Position numbers and translations under genes: made by a program. 64,000 bases of DNA from Prosopocoilus inquinatus (Eukaryota; Arthropoda; Insecta; Coleoptera; Lucanidae), in the NCBI GenBank assembly GCA_036172665.1, contig CM069876.1, positions 1,612,001 through 1,676,000 of the forward strand. Reading direction: 5' to 3'. Below the pieces are notes generated by a model that was given only the letters and a program-made list of their open reading frames with translations, was not told the origin of the DNA and searched no databases. Within the stretch, counting starts at the first letter, position 1, and every line of letters starts with the position of its first letter. Positions 10,735 through 23,128 of this stretch are shown here, one piece after another.

Positions 10735-11040
10735 TTTCAGATAATTTCAGTTATATTTCAGATTAGTAAATTGTATTTAAGAAATCGTAGTTCAGATTAG
10801 TAAACTGTATTTCAGAAAGTAGTAATCGCAGTTCAGATAGGTAAACTGAATTTCAGAAAACGTCACATGAAATTCAAATGTTATTTTCTGAAATACAATT
10901 GAACTTCTCTAAAATCCATTTTACTTTTCTAAACTATAATCAATACAGTCTCAAATAATTTTTACATTTTTCAAATACAATTGACGCTTTCTGAAATAAA
11001 TCTGTTACTTTCTGTACTACACTTGGAAAAGGTGCAAAAC
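10735..11040. repeat. Foldback-like repeat: ~40-bp tandem units facing inverted units
   Basis: Units of the form cagattagtaaactgtatttcagaaa...gtagtt occur about three times at 10757-10860. Their inverted counterparts (ttttctgaaatacaattgaa and ctttctgaaataaa) follow at 10890-11010. Tandem repeats placed in opposing arms resemble Foldback-type elements; it could also be a rearranged minisatellite. Confidence 0.5.
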
Positions 11041-11239
11041 GCACGAATTCAGTTGTCTTTCTAGGTGATGAGTGATGAGTCATCACTTCTTAACGCGCAG
11101 GTCCGACTAAAAACAAGACTCATGGCCTAAAGATGCGCCTGAATCCGTGTTCTAAACATAATTAACATTTATGGTCAATTTTGCCTTTAATTTAGATTTC
11201 GTGTGCTACACCTATTTAAAAATTTAATGATTATAAATA

Positions 11240-11413
11240 GAGCTAGGCGAAAGTTCTTGAAATGCGGCCGATTTACCTCCCATTCTACTGAACCATCGGA
11301 TTCCAGTGTCGTGCACAGAATTTGATGCACGATGCTGTAATGCCATTCACGGTATGCATGTGACATCGTGCCTCTGAACAGAAGTGAAGTCGATCAAGAA
11401 TTTTCGCCTAGCT
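11240..11413. mobile_element. MITE, ~174 bp
   Basis: The terminus agctaggcgaaagttcttga at 11241 pairs with tcaagaattttcgcctagct ending at 11413. An internal hairpin gtcgtgcac...gtgcacgat-like segment lies in the middle. No coding capacity. Confidence 0.62.
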
Positions 11414-11494
11414 TTAATTATAAAATATATAATTTCACCTGGCTTTAATTATAAAATTAATAATTTATTATTGTGGACTCGACATTTTAATGAC

Positions 11495-11690
11495 TTGTTT
11501 AGTTACTCTTGACAACTTATTTCTTTTGCGTTGACAACGCGTTTCCTTATTATTTATTCTTTATTTACTTAACAACTTATTTATTTATAAATTTTCCTGG
11601 AGAAGCTGTCAAATACACAACAAAACTTCGATATAAATCTCAATTTTTCCAAGTGTCAGCAATCAAATAGTTATAAATTTTATAAGAATT
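11495..11690. repeat. Dispersed repeat related to 53060-53440 and 53620-53800
   Basis: The word order tagttactcttgacaactta, gttgacaacgcgtttcct, attttcctggagaagctgtc, then tttttccaagtgtc matches the segments at 53.06 and 53.62 kb. The family is unknown. Confidence 0.5.
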
Positions 11691-13455
11691 TTAATCGAAC
11701 AAGATACTATGACTCGAAAATTGTAACAGAAATAATACCTTTGCTCCCTAGGCAGATAAAGTGATGACATACTGCTTAGGGAGTTATCGTTATCTTGTTA
11801 ACACTTACGCTTAGTGTAGGCTTTCTTGACTTTGAAGACAGTAAATTTAACATCTGTTCTTTTGTTTTACTAATTTTTCTTTGAAATAATAAACCTAACT
11901 TCATATTAAATGTAAGTTGTTGAATAATAAATGTCAATGACTACTCAAAAGTGAATCTTTTTACGCATTTTTATTCCTAAAAGTTAAGATTCTAATGATT
12001 CTTTTACTTCCGATTGTGAATAAAATAGCTTACCTACACACCTCAAGAGAGAATGATACTTTTCTCTCGCTGTATTTCAATATAAAAAGAAATATGTATA
12101 TATAGCTGTACAAAAATTTGGACTGGAGAGAAGATTAAAGAATTTTGCCACCTTGTATATGTAGAAAGGAAATATGAATAAAAACAACTAAAAGAAACGT
12201 AGAAATAGAAAAGATTGTTCACTAAATAAGGTGCTTGCGATTTATCAGATTATAAGCAAACTATAGGGAAGAAAAACGAAAATTTATTGTTTTTCGAGAG
12301 CTCGGAGAAATGTGTGCTCTCTATCTACACACAACAACACAATATAATTATTAGTGTGATGCAAGCACTACTTAATAACTATATCTTCGGTTTTCACATC
12401 TACTATGACTTTTGTTTAAAGAAAATCTGCCAATTTTTTTAGGATTGCATTATAGTCTCCTAAAATTAAATTAAACAAGAAAATATTTTCGCTTAGACTT
12501 TGCTATTTATTATTCAAATTGAATTTTTGCAAAACAATCGTTATTTTAACACAAATATCATCCGTCCGTTTTTTTTTTGGGAATATGTCAACAGTAAACA
12601 TTAAAAGGAAAAGAGAAACGAAATTGTGAAAAAAAAACTACTTTGTTTGTTGAGATAGTGAAGAGAACAAATGCTATTAATTTATCAATCACGTAGTATT
12701 TAAAGTCCGTAAACTGATAAAAAGAGCGCAAGTTATCTTTCCAAATTTTGGACAAAACTGACAAATGTCAAATTTAAAATAAAAATTCCAATCACCGGTT
12801 TCTGACTAGTTCGGAAACGTCAAAAACAAGTTGCCCACCCTATGTACTGACTATACCTTTAACGATTTATGTGTCTTTGATCATTTCAAAATAGTCAGAC
12901 TCTGTCAATGGAACAAACTCATTGTATTTTTACTGAAGTAAGTCAATCTAAGTACATAGTAATTTATAACCGCATTTAAATTGTAAATATTTTTTATCCA
13001 GTAGCTCATTAATATTAAATATTTTTATGTGCTCTGTAGGCTTTTGGATACAATAACAAACTATAGCAATTAATTAAATCCAATTATGGTGGCTTGCATT
13101 TTTCTCATCCGTTTATAAACCAAATTAATTTTTGGCGCTATTATAATTGAAATCTAAAATACAACGACCGGCCATCTTGATTTAGTTTTGGAAGTATAGA
13201 TATAAAAATCAGAATGCTAAATGAAATACCAATAAGGCTTATAGAGTCTAATCACTTATTCTTCATATCGTGGAAGATTGCGCCATTTTCCAGAATTACA
13301 TCAAGTCACAAGATGCTTACCAGTGGTTGCTAAACACTGAAAAGTTATAAACTTTAAATTTACTTATTGTTTTGTAATTTGCTTAGTTATTTATTTATGT
13401 ATCCTACTGTTTATATTCCATACGCATTAATACAATATACAATATGGGAGACCCT
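11691..13455. other. AT-rich intron, no gene seen
   Basis: No repeat ends or coding segments are supported. A possible TIR-like start (tatacactatgtccccgggttgagtt) is at 13457, with a relative at 60484, but no partner end was found. Confidence 0.35.
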
Positions 13456-13869
13456 GTATATACACTATGTCCCCGGGTTGAGTTTTCAAGAGAGAAAAAA
13501 ATGTATTTTTTAATTTTACATAAAAATGTCTAAGAAAAAAGAGTTTCGCTGGATTTATGACGAACATATCTGCAGTTAAAATTTCAATATTCATACAGCA
13601 TGTTCTTAAAATCTAAACGAAAAGATAAAACAAAATCAACATTTTAAACTATTCAATAAACTCACTATCCCTTCCGGCCCAAGATTCAAGTTTACGTCTT
13701 AGTTTCTTGTAACTGTTACGGATATATTATTAAAGAAGCAATAGCATCTCCTATCCGCTATTTTAGTATTTCCGCATTGGTATTTGTTTTAAACGCCCCC
13801 ATTTAAAATTTAAAATACAGTTCTGATTGGTTGTTACTGTAGCAACAAAATTTAACAGCCCTCTAATGG

Positions 13870-14102
13870 CCGTTTGCACCATGTCTAGTTAAAAATTAAA
13901 CCAGGTTTAACAGTAAACCCAGTTTGCACCGCGGCTTAAACCGTAGTTAAAAACTCGCTAAACCAACTCAACGTTAAACCATCACGGACGGCAGATTAAA
14001 TTGAGTTGGTTTAGCGAGTTTTTAACTACGGTTTAAGCCGCGGTGCAAACTGGGTTTACTGTTAAACCTGGTTTAATTTTTAACTAGACATGGTGCAAAC
14101 GG
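13870..14102. mobile_element. Perfect palindromic MITE, two 102-bp arms
   Basis: Positions 13870-13971 are the exact reverse complement of 14001-14102, with no mismatch found base by base. A 29-bp loop lies between them. Arms begin CCGTTTGCACCATGTCTAG. No ORF is present. A convincing target duplication was not identified, so the superfamily is open. Confidence 0.82.
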
Positions 14103-14108
14103 AGAAAT

Positions 14109-14206
14109 ACTTTGAAATTTTGGCACTAAAAACGGGCTTTGTCATTAGTCAATTCCAAGCAGCTACCAATGACAAAAGCTTGTTTTTAGCGCATGAATTT
14201 CAAAGT
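14109..14206. repeat. Imperfect inverted repeat adjoining the palindrome
   Basis: The segment actttgaaatttt...ctaaaaacgggctttgtcatt at 14109 pairs with aatgacaaaagcttgtttttagcgcatgaatttcaaagt ending at 14206, with about 42-bp arms and several mismatches. It probably belongs to another small hairpin element. Confidence 0.5.
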
Positions 14207-16732
14207 CCTCCTCCGAATTAAAAAAAAAAAACAAAGTATAGTTACCTTTAAACTATAAGTTATATTCGGATAGAATTATATGATTCTATAGAAGTCAAAT
14301 GAAGACTTAACTCGTTTTTAGAAGAAAATGCAGAACGCTATAGTTCTTAATTCGCAGGTAACGATAATAAATAACTAAATATAACTACATATACAAAGAA
14401 TTTCGATATATACTTCCACTTTATTTATGTAATAGTCGCAGTATATATCGCAGAATCTAACTACTACTAATTTATTAATTTTTAGTTGAAACTAACAAAA
14501 CATCAAGTTTTAGTTTGTAAATTATGGAACGAATGAATTCAACATCCAATTTTTTTCGCGGTATACATATACAGGGTGGTGCATTGTTGAACCTCCACAT
14601 AGGAAATTCCATGTTAATTGAAAGTTGTTTAAATATTTGCTTCCCTTTATTATTATTTTACAGCAAAATTGTAAGGTATATGTGTTTTTCCAAGTACCTA
14701 CTCTTCAGGATGAATTTGTCTACGCAGTTTGAGAATTTTTCATTTGCTTAATTTCAAAATATTTTAAGAAGAATCAGTAAACAAATTCATTTTGTACCGA
14801 ACCATCAGCACGGTCTCGATCAATGTGTGAAAACTTCACAAATATTTCTTGTACAAAATTTGAAATAATGACACAGAAGTGTACCGGCCTAATGTCTTAT
14901 TTCTGTATACAAAAGCGTGGCAAGCTATCGCAAAAGTACGAAAAGGATTAATAGAGCGTTCTCTCACCGCATTTTTTCAAGTTCCAATCTGTGTATAAAA
15001 TACATACAAAGTTATCTTGTTCTAACTTTATTAAACATTTTTGAATTCCGACTATTTTTTTTTTGTAAATATTTTGTTTAATATTTAGTCTGAGAATAGG
15101 CGCAGTTTGATGTATTATTAAATCGGCATTTTTTACTTTGATATTTGAAGCCCTGGTTTCAAGCCCGGGGCACATATCAACGTTTTCGATTTCAAATTTA
15201 AAAGTGTATTCATGCTGAAAACTAATTGTTAATTCAATTTATTCCGTTTTCTGTCTACATATTTAGAGAGTTGCCAGTCATCGGTGCCTATTTATTTTGC
15301 AATTGGTGGAGAATAAATTTCAAGAGAATTTCTGCGAGAATAGATCGACTGTTTCAAAAAATATAATGTAAAAAAAGCCATTGTTTAAAACTGAATCTTT
15401 TAAACCATAATTTTATTCAGGAAATTAAATGAAAACATTCATAATACATTAGGTTGTGCATGATACTTTTGTTTTCTGATGATAAGCACTTTTTCTTGTA
15501 ACTTATCTTATCGTGAAATTAATTTGTACTCCGACAGTTGTGCTATTATGGTCTCATAAGAAAATTAATAAATTAAAATGATAAACAAAACCTTCTAGAT
15601 GAGATCATGTACATTGTACATGTAACTTCCGGTCATAATACAAATGGCGTACTCCCCCAAGTTCACGCATAAAATAATTTAAAAATTTACATATTTTTAT
15701 GATAATGGCGACTTTACTGAGAAACTCTGGAATTTTGCGTTTCTCATTAAAAAGTAATATAGATCTTTTCTATGGTTTGTGAATTTCTTTGAAGCTTGAA
15801 TTATTTTTGTGGTTAATTTATTGAATTTATTTTGAAACCAATCTTAATGATCATTTCGTCTTAAAATTAGTACATATTTTTCCAACAAAAGTGAACAGAA
15901 TTACGCCAAAAATTACACAAGACAGAAGAAGTAATTACATGAAGAAAATATTATCTTAAAATTTTTTCATCTCAATTTCTATTGTTTTTCCCAAGGCATT
16001 CTTTTATTAACTTAAAGAGATATTTAATCCATTTTATGAGACTCCTGATTCGTTCTGTATGGTATAGGCGTAAAGTTAGAAAAGCGATTTTCTTTTAATA
16101 TTCTATATAATATCCTATTATTACTAATTTGTGATATTACACCATAACCTACACATTTCATTGCATAGTTCATTAAGGCTTTTAGTAGAAGATTGTTTTC
16201 AATTTATTTTTCTCTCTCTTTGAACACAGGTCGACGTCCGTATCTAAATGAGCAGTATACAAATAATAATTCTACAAACGCATTAACCAGGATTTGTTTT
16301 TCAGCCGTCGCATTAAAAGCTGACTTCATTTGTGTTAGCATCGTTTTTTGAAAAAAAAAAAAACGGTCTCTGACTGCGTGCGTACCGTCATTGATCATCG
16401 GCAAGTCACAATGAAACTTCATTAGTTCTGTTTAAATTGTGCTAATGTAAATAAAACATGAAAAGGAGCATATTTACGTCGAGGCTAATCCGATCGTTGA
16501 TTAAAAGGATAACAAATTGTTTCAATTAAATAACAAAGAAATTCTTGAATAACGGTTGCAGCTAATGGCTTTTGGGCTAAAATAAAAACCGAAGGATTTC
16601 TCTTTGTACTCAAATGAGTAAGATCGAAAGGTTACATAATTTTTTAATTAAGAAAAAAAATATCTCTACACATTATGTTTGTATTGACATGTAGTTAGTT
16701 ACCTGATAATGAAATAATTTGTTACATTATAC
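14207..16732. other. AT-rich intron, no gene seen
   Basis: Only a fragment resembling a MITE end (tatacagggtggtgcattgttg at about 14568) is noted. No matching opposite end and no coding segment are supported. Confidence 0.35.
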
Positions 16733-17887
16733 ACAGGGTGATTCAGGTTAGCTTTCGCACCTTTATAACGTTTTTTTTTTATTTCTCTTCCTAAGAATAT
16801 CGAAACTTGGCTGAATAATTTAAGTATAGATCTACTAATAGATTATCTGACAATGTGAAATGATGTATATACAGAGTTACAACTAATTAAAGGACAACTA
16901 TGGGGATCTCGTAAACTGTAACAGATACAAAGAAGGTTAAATTACAGAAAAGTTCCGCTATCTTGAGATCTAAAGAAATATGCAAAAAGATTCTTTTCTA
17001 TTTCTATTTGTTCTTCAAATGTCTTCAAAAAACTGAAAATTCTCCGTTTTGAAAATGTGGAATATCTTATTTATTTCTTAAGATAGAATCATTAAATTTG
17101 GTGTTTTTATATTAAATTCGACGGACAGCGTAATGTATTTCCAAGAAATAGGTTAGGTTTTACAGTTTCGTAGATACGACTGTCAACTGTTTTTTTTCTT
17201 ATAGATGCTAGCTTAAATATTCATAGTAGCACGTGATACAGAAATAATTTTTGAACAAAACCCTATGAAAATTTATGCTTTTGTTTTAAAACAAATTATT
17301 AGGTTACTAAGAATTTTTGTTAAAAAGTATTTTTTTATGTAAATAAGTAAATAAGTACATACCATAATTGAATACGATTTATTAGTTTAATAATAATTTT
17401 AGTTCTGAATGTTTACACGCATCCGCCTGCTAGATATTTTTTTCTTTTCAAAATTTTTTGTAGTATCTTGATATTTTGTTCTAAAACAAAAGCATAAGTG
17501 TGTCATACGGTCGTATTCAGATTTTGTTTTTGTGTCACGCGGTATGAATACCCAAGAGAGTGTCCATATGGAAAAAGACAGTTGACAGTCGTATTTACGA
17601 AACTGTCAATCCTGACCTGTTTCTTCTGACTCTATAAGATCGTTCATCGAATTTAACATGCGAATATCGAACTTCATGATTCTATTTTAAGAAATAAGGA
17701 TGATATTCGAGATTTTCGAAAATTAGAATATTGGCGTTGGATGTGAGAAACAAGAACAGATAAACAATTAAAACAAATTAGTATTATAGGTCTTATTGAC
17801 TTTAAATTACATATCAAGTTTCAAAGAGATAGGTCAAAGAGTTTTCTAAATATTAAACCGGTTTCATACTTTTGCCCTTCCCTGCAG
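16733..17887. mobile_element. Long-inverted-repeat element, ~1.15 kb
   Basis: The left arm (about 16735-17300) and the right arm (17887-17450) are reverse complements throughout, with drift. Diagnostic pairs are tacgactgtcaactgt at 17186 against acagttgacagtcgta at 17578, and ttatttcttaagatagaatc at 17070 against gattctattttaagaaataa at 17677. The left end reads cacagggtgattcag. No transposase is visible. Arms of about 450-550 bp make it nearly a full hairpin. Confidence 0.65.
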
Positions 17888-18274
17888 TGAAAGTGGAGGG
17901 AACTCGTAAAAATGGAAAACAATGGAAATAGGTAATTAATTAAATTTCTAGTATTAATATAAATATGTATATACAAATAGCTTATATACTTCAGAGTACA
18001 TAAATATCAAAAGAAAGACAAGAGCAACAGCGTTGCCTATCTGAATAGAAAAACCTTAAAAAATAATTTATTTGACAAATTAAAAGGATTGCTAATAAAT
18101 ATGTCACAAATTTCGATGCATAAATAATGAATCTATTCTAAAAATTATTTTAATTAAGACCCAGATTATGTTAACATAGCACATAGGCGAAATTGTTGAG
18201 AGTAAAGGGCATATTCTGTATCGAGCCTGTTTTTATGATACATATTTTTGTTTGTTGCTCAACTGTTGTTCAAC

Positions 18275-18560
18275 AGTGTTTAATCTGAACCTACCATAAT
18301 ACAATTCGTTGTGAACGTAGACAAATAATTGTAAATTTTTACACGGAAATAATTTCAGCGTTTCAAAAATAAGTAGAACTTAAATTAATTATTAATTATT
18401 TATTAAACAGTCTGTTCCGTTTCTGAAAGTTGAATCGCTAAATAATCTCCAACTTTACAATAAGGTTACAAAGATAAAAATCTGGAGTTAATTCCAACAC
18501 TTTTTGGACGGCGGGGAACACTTTTTCGATATTTTCTCCGTTTTTTTCTAACTATACAAA
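18275..18560. repeat. Dispersed repeat, copy 2 (copy 1 at 3930-4230)
   Basis: The ordered words match the 3.9-4.2-kb copy in the same strand (ggaaataatttcagcgtttc, ctgttccgtttctgaaagttgaat, gataaaaatctggagttaatt). The copy abuts the Tc1 terminus at 18581. Confidence 0.6.
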
Positions 18561-18889
18561 CGGAGTTACGATGTTTAATGGTCCCGTTTCAGTTGGCCCA
18601 CCTATTGAAATTTCAATTTTTTATAAATTACTGGAAAATGTGCAAGTAATAGCATTTTTTTTTGTATTTTTTGACTGATTATTGATATTAAAAGTTTTTT
18701 TGATTACATATGGTAGAATATGTTCAATAGTATTTAATTCTTAACATAAAAATTAAGTAGGTATAATTAAGGTAAGAAGTTCCTTGCATCCACATGATCG
18801 TATTAGGTTAGGAGACCATGTAAAGTATGACAGAACAACTATTCAGTGACAGTTTTCATTGACAGTAGCTCAAAACTGTTTGGTGTTTA

Positions 18890-20015
18890 AGAATGAGCAG
18901 AGCAAAGATTTTGGATGAAAAAATTTGAGCGATCATTATTAAAAAAAATTGTTACAAATCGTTTTAGATTGCAGTGAAAACCTCGAGCAGCCTCTGTACA
19001 GCTGTCTCAGCCCTATTTCGGGCTTCTTCAGCAGAAACGTAGCATGGCCGCCTTGCATGGGGGACTTATTATGTAGCAAAACTTTCATTTGTCTATCCTA
19101 CTGCAATGTCAGTTCAAAAAGCAATCGTAGGATATCGCTGTCTTACCTATTGATTATTATTAACTTATCAAAACGTGGAAAATCAAATTATGAAATCGGG
19201 GAATTATTATGTTTGTCTTGGTATAGTGTAAGAAATATTGTGCCATTGCATAAAAGATGTGGTTCAGTTAGTCCAAAGCCTCGGTACGTGAAAAAAAAAC
19301 TCAGTGCACTGACGCAAACGAACGGGCGCTGAAGAGAAATTAGAAAAGACAGACGTTCTAATTTTAGGCAGTTGAGAAACGCTGCTTAAATATAAATATC
19401 AAAAGAATCACTTGATTTGATTAGGTTAAGGAAAAACCATTGCTGACACCGAAACAAAAGAAAAATAGATTTAAGTAGGCAAAAGAATATAAGAATTGGA
19501 ATTCTGAACAGTGGAATAGTTAGTATATGTGTACACTGGAGTGATGAGGCTACATTCCAAGTTTGTATAGGTGACAATTAGCAGAGTTATTCGCCAAAAA
19601 AAATTAAGCTTTCCATCCACATTGTTTGAAGAGTAAAGTGAAATTTCCAGCATCTGTCATGGGGTTGGGATTCAATGTCTGCTGGGTGTGTAGGAAAACT
19701 GCATTTTATTAATGGCACTGTTGTTTGAAGAGAATTTTATTTTTCAACAAGACGGAGCGGCCTGCTATACGTCAAAAAAAGCTTTAGAATGGTTTTCCCA
19801 TAAGTCAGTTCCACTCTTGAAATGGGTTTCAAGTAGTCCTGACTTGTCTCCGATCGAGGCACTTTGGCATAAAATGAAAAAAAAATCCGTGTAAATCCAG
19901 CTAGATCAGTACCAGACCCAAAACAAAAACTTCAAGAAATATGGAATATATTTACTGTAGAAGACTGTCAAAATCTACTTAATACGAGGCAGAGAATTAA
20001 AAAAAAAGGGAGATG
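18890..20015 (+). pseudogene. Tc1-like DDE transposase, degenerate
   Basis: Fragments in different + frames follow the Tc1 order. A helix-turn-helix-like segment at about 19140-19330 (LSKRGKSNYEIGELL...SVRNIV) is followed by a GS/PKPR-like basic stretch. The catalytic C-terminal part at 19712-19894 reads FQQDGAACYTSKKALEWF, then SPDLSPIEALWHKMK, containing the second D and the final E of a DDE triad. Remnants of the C-terminus (KLQEIWNIFTVEDCQNLL) continue to about 20000. The first D region is not readable and several frameshifts and stops separate the pieces, so no functional protein can be made. Positions 18940-19080 look unlike the rest and may be a small insertion. Confidence 0.68.
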
Positions 20016-20091
20016 TTACTTAGTGGTAATTAACAAGTTTGTTTCACACTTAAGTTTCTCTACTTTTCGTTTTACTGATTAGTTTATAATC

Positions 20092-20601
20092 TTACGCCAG
20101 TACTCATAGTCCCGTCTTAAGAAACACTTACATCAAGTGTCACTTAAGTTCAAAGTATAACTTACACTCCGATTCTATTTCATAAACAGCTTGTCGGTTA
20201 ATCTCGGCTAGTTTTCCAAACTATAATATATATAGTTAAGATAATACTGAATCGGGTTGAGACGCTTTATTTCGGGAAGTTTCGTTGGCAAATTTATACA
20301 CGTGCAAACTTTGTGCTATTTATTTCGGGTTCGTTTGTTGTTATTTTATAAGCGTTTTTATTAGTGATAATTAATAATGGCTACGAAAACTAAAATTGCA
20401 TACACTGCAACATAAAAAAAATTATTTAGCCTGCCTTGCATGCCTTAATTGGTAAGTGTAACTTAAGACATAGATGGAGCTGACTTAGAATGAAGTACTA
20501 CTTAAGTTGTACTTAGTTAACTGTGAAATAAAATTTTTAAACATTAAGTGAGACTTAAGTTTCAAGTTGAGCTTAAGACTTGTCCATGAATACTGGTGTT
20601 A
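20092..20601. mobile_element. MITE nested in the Tc1 remnant
   Basis: The left segment gccagtactcatag...cttaag at about 20096 pairs with the complement of cttaagacttgtccatgaatactggtgtt ending near 20600. Arms extend 60-70 bp with repeated cacttaag words. It lies between the Tc1 pseudogene and the right Tc1 terminus, so it inserted after the Tc1. Confidence 0.58.
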
Positions 20602-20751
20602 GAAGGTTAAGTTGATCTTAGCAGATTTTAGTTTGTGTAAAGATTATCTGCAATGTTTACTGAAAAATAAAAATACCTATAGTAACTTATTGTTTGAAAT
20701 TCTCTTAAATCATAATTGAGCATTTTGTAAGTGGGCCAACTGAAACGGGAC

Positions 20752-22470
20752 TGGGCTCGTATGTACTTTAATAAAAATGGATTAATAAGTATTATTATTA
20801 TTAAAATATTTCAAATAAGTATTTCACTGTTTGGCCTGAATATTTAAAAATATTTCTTATGTAAAACACATTGGGAGAAGGAAGCCATAAATAAATATTA
20901 AGCTCAATTTATTTACGTCGAATAGAAATCGATTCTCTCTAAGATTTTCAAACATTTCAGAACGGTTCATTTTTTAATTTCACATATAATGGATTGCCTA
21001 TTAAAACATAATTTATGCAGCCGGCTGTTTTACATAAAAACGAGATTATTTTTACTCAACAGAGCTATTAAAATATATTATTACAAAAAGGCTTACGCCT
21101 CAGGTAGTTGAGAAGCGAAAGAATGTTTTTCGTTGAACTAGAAAAATTATTATTTCGGCTTTAATGCGTCTAACTTTATTGCCGGGGTAAGCAAGCACCA
21201 ACACGCTTGAAAAATATTTACATTCCGAATGGTTTTCTCGGCAAAGTACACATTTAATCTTGTTAACGATGTACCAGCTTATAAATTATTATATTATATT
21301 TGAAAATAAATTAAATTTAGCTTGGCTCGAAGTTGCAGTTCGCGAGCAAATACAACTTGTATATCGCGAAAGTTCTCCGACATGGAACAGTTTAAATTAA
21401 AAACTGGAAACTTTTATTAATAATTTTAGTGGATTTTATCGCTTCGTATTTTCTATTAACTGCCCGGCTATTACGGTACTGTTTCAAAATCAATATTTCC
21501 ATCAATTGCATTACCACCTGCCTTTTAATAATCATGATTATCAAACTTTACGTGGGGGTGTCCTTCTAACGTATTTCCGTGTACAAATTACAGTTATTTG
21601 TACACGTTCACATGAGCTCGTATTTCAATGACTTGTAACTATAACACAGTGGCGTTCACTGCCGGCTAAAATATTTTTTCCTTGGTCTTTTATTTACAAA
21701 ACTACTTCTGCCAAGATGTGTTAACACGTACCCGAAGCAGAACAAGAACAACAGAATACTATCAACTAACTAGTTTTGCACGAAGAAGTTCAATAATTAA
21801 AGAGAGTTATAATTACGTTATAATACAGCGTCTTAGGTAACCAATTTTAATTTAAAACAAGTAAAATATTGCAGTATTTACACAACGTATTAAGTTTTCA
21901 AAGTTTGTCGGTATTTCTTTTTTATTACAGAAACACAGTATCCATTACCTCCGCTGTTGCTTTACGTGAAATAAATAACATATAATTACCCCCTGATTTT
22001 TGTTTTCGTGTAATGACTCGGTTTTTTATTATTATATAAATATATTTAAGATTGTAACGCGACTCGGTTCCCAGGTAATTGCATACTTTCATTAGGCAAA
22101 TGTGTATATTTAAATTTCTAATAAACACAACTTTTACGTCTTATTGTTTTGTTTCAATGTTAAAATTATACATAATAAATGTTATTACCATGTGACGTAC
22201 AACGTAGAGTTTCTACTAAATTACTGTTTGTCGTACTGGAATATATTGCATTAAATGCGCTCGGTTTTTGCGGCGTAATCTTGAATAAATTATGAAATAA
22301 TGGCGCATATTACAACTGACAATTTCAGATAAACATGAGTTGTTAAAATAATTCTTGCAAAAGCCATAATTAGATCACTGTTTCAGTCATAATGCGGGTA
22401 GATTTGTTACGATCGGGTCATTTTTACGTTGATACTTAAATGACGTGCAATTCTGCAGAAATTGTGAATT
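20752..22470. other. Unique, higher-complexity intron block (candidate regulatory)
   Basis: From about 20900 to 22470 the sequence shows no repeat matches in the window. It is richer in mixed words (gcagccggctgtttta, cgaagttgcagttcgcgagc) interspersed with homeodomain-core ATTA/TAAT motifs. There is no gene. Regulatory function is an inference from location and texture only. Confidence 0.3.
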
Positions 22471-22827
22471 TCCAACTCACAATCAGTAATCAGTAATTTA
22501 AAGAATAAAAATCCTTAATAAAGAAAACGAAACTACTAGATTCTGGCCGTCGAAGTAAATCTCAAATTTCTAGTTTATTTCATGTTGAAGTAATATAATA
22601 AGTCTCAGAAAAGTCTTAAATTTTTTAATGATCCATTCCAATAAACTCGTGTTCCACAAGGTAGCTTACTTGAACCTTCGTTGTTCCGCTCCCTAAAAAC
22701 ATTCACATTTGCAAATGAGATAAATTATAAGAACATTGCACACTGACTCTGATTGCTTCTTTAAAGCTGAGTTGATCACTGAAGGTTTAAACTGCATACG
22801 TTTAATCTTTTTTTGGTTGTTCAGTTA

Positions 22828-22889
22828 GAGATTAAGATGTAAAACGTAGTTAAACTATGAATTAAGATGTGAAACGTGGTTTAACTATG
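22828..22889 (+). repeat. 31-bp tandem duplication
   Basis: The unit gattaagatgtaaaacgtag...actatga is followed directly by attaagatgtgaaacgtgg...actatga with a few substitutions. Confidence 0.6.
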
Positions 22890-23128
22890 AAAGAAAACTG
22901 TGGTTTGACACTTAATCCGTAGTTAATAATTCCTGGTTTTCTTTGTGAAACCACTATTGATTCCCTTGAAGGCCATGAATCTGTATACAAAATTATGAAC
23001 ATTCAACAGTCAGCTGCACAACTCGTCTAATTACAAGTTCTATATACAGTTGTACACAGTTGTTAACAAATGGTTCATTGGTGTAGAGATCTGTGAAAAC
23101 GAAAAAATTAACATTTTTGGCTTATCAG

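Larger units (their letters stand above)
18581..20751 (+). mobile_element. Decayed Tc1-like transposon
   Basis: The inverted termini gtcccgtttcagttggccca at 18581 and its exact complement ending at 20751 enclose a broken Tc1 transposase on the + strand and a nested MITE at about 20092-20601. TA dinucleotides lie a few bases outside the matched termini (18576-18577 and 20760-20761), so the exact ends are uncertain. Confidence 0.7.
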
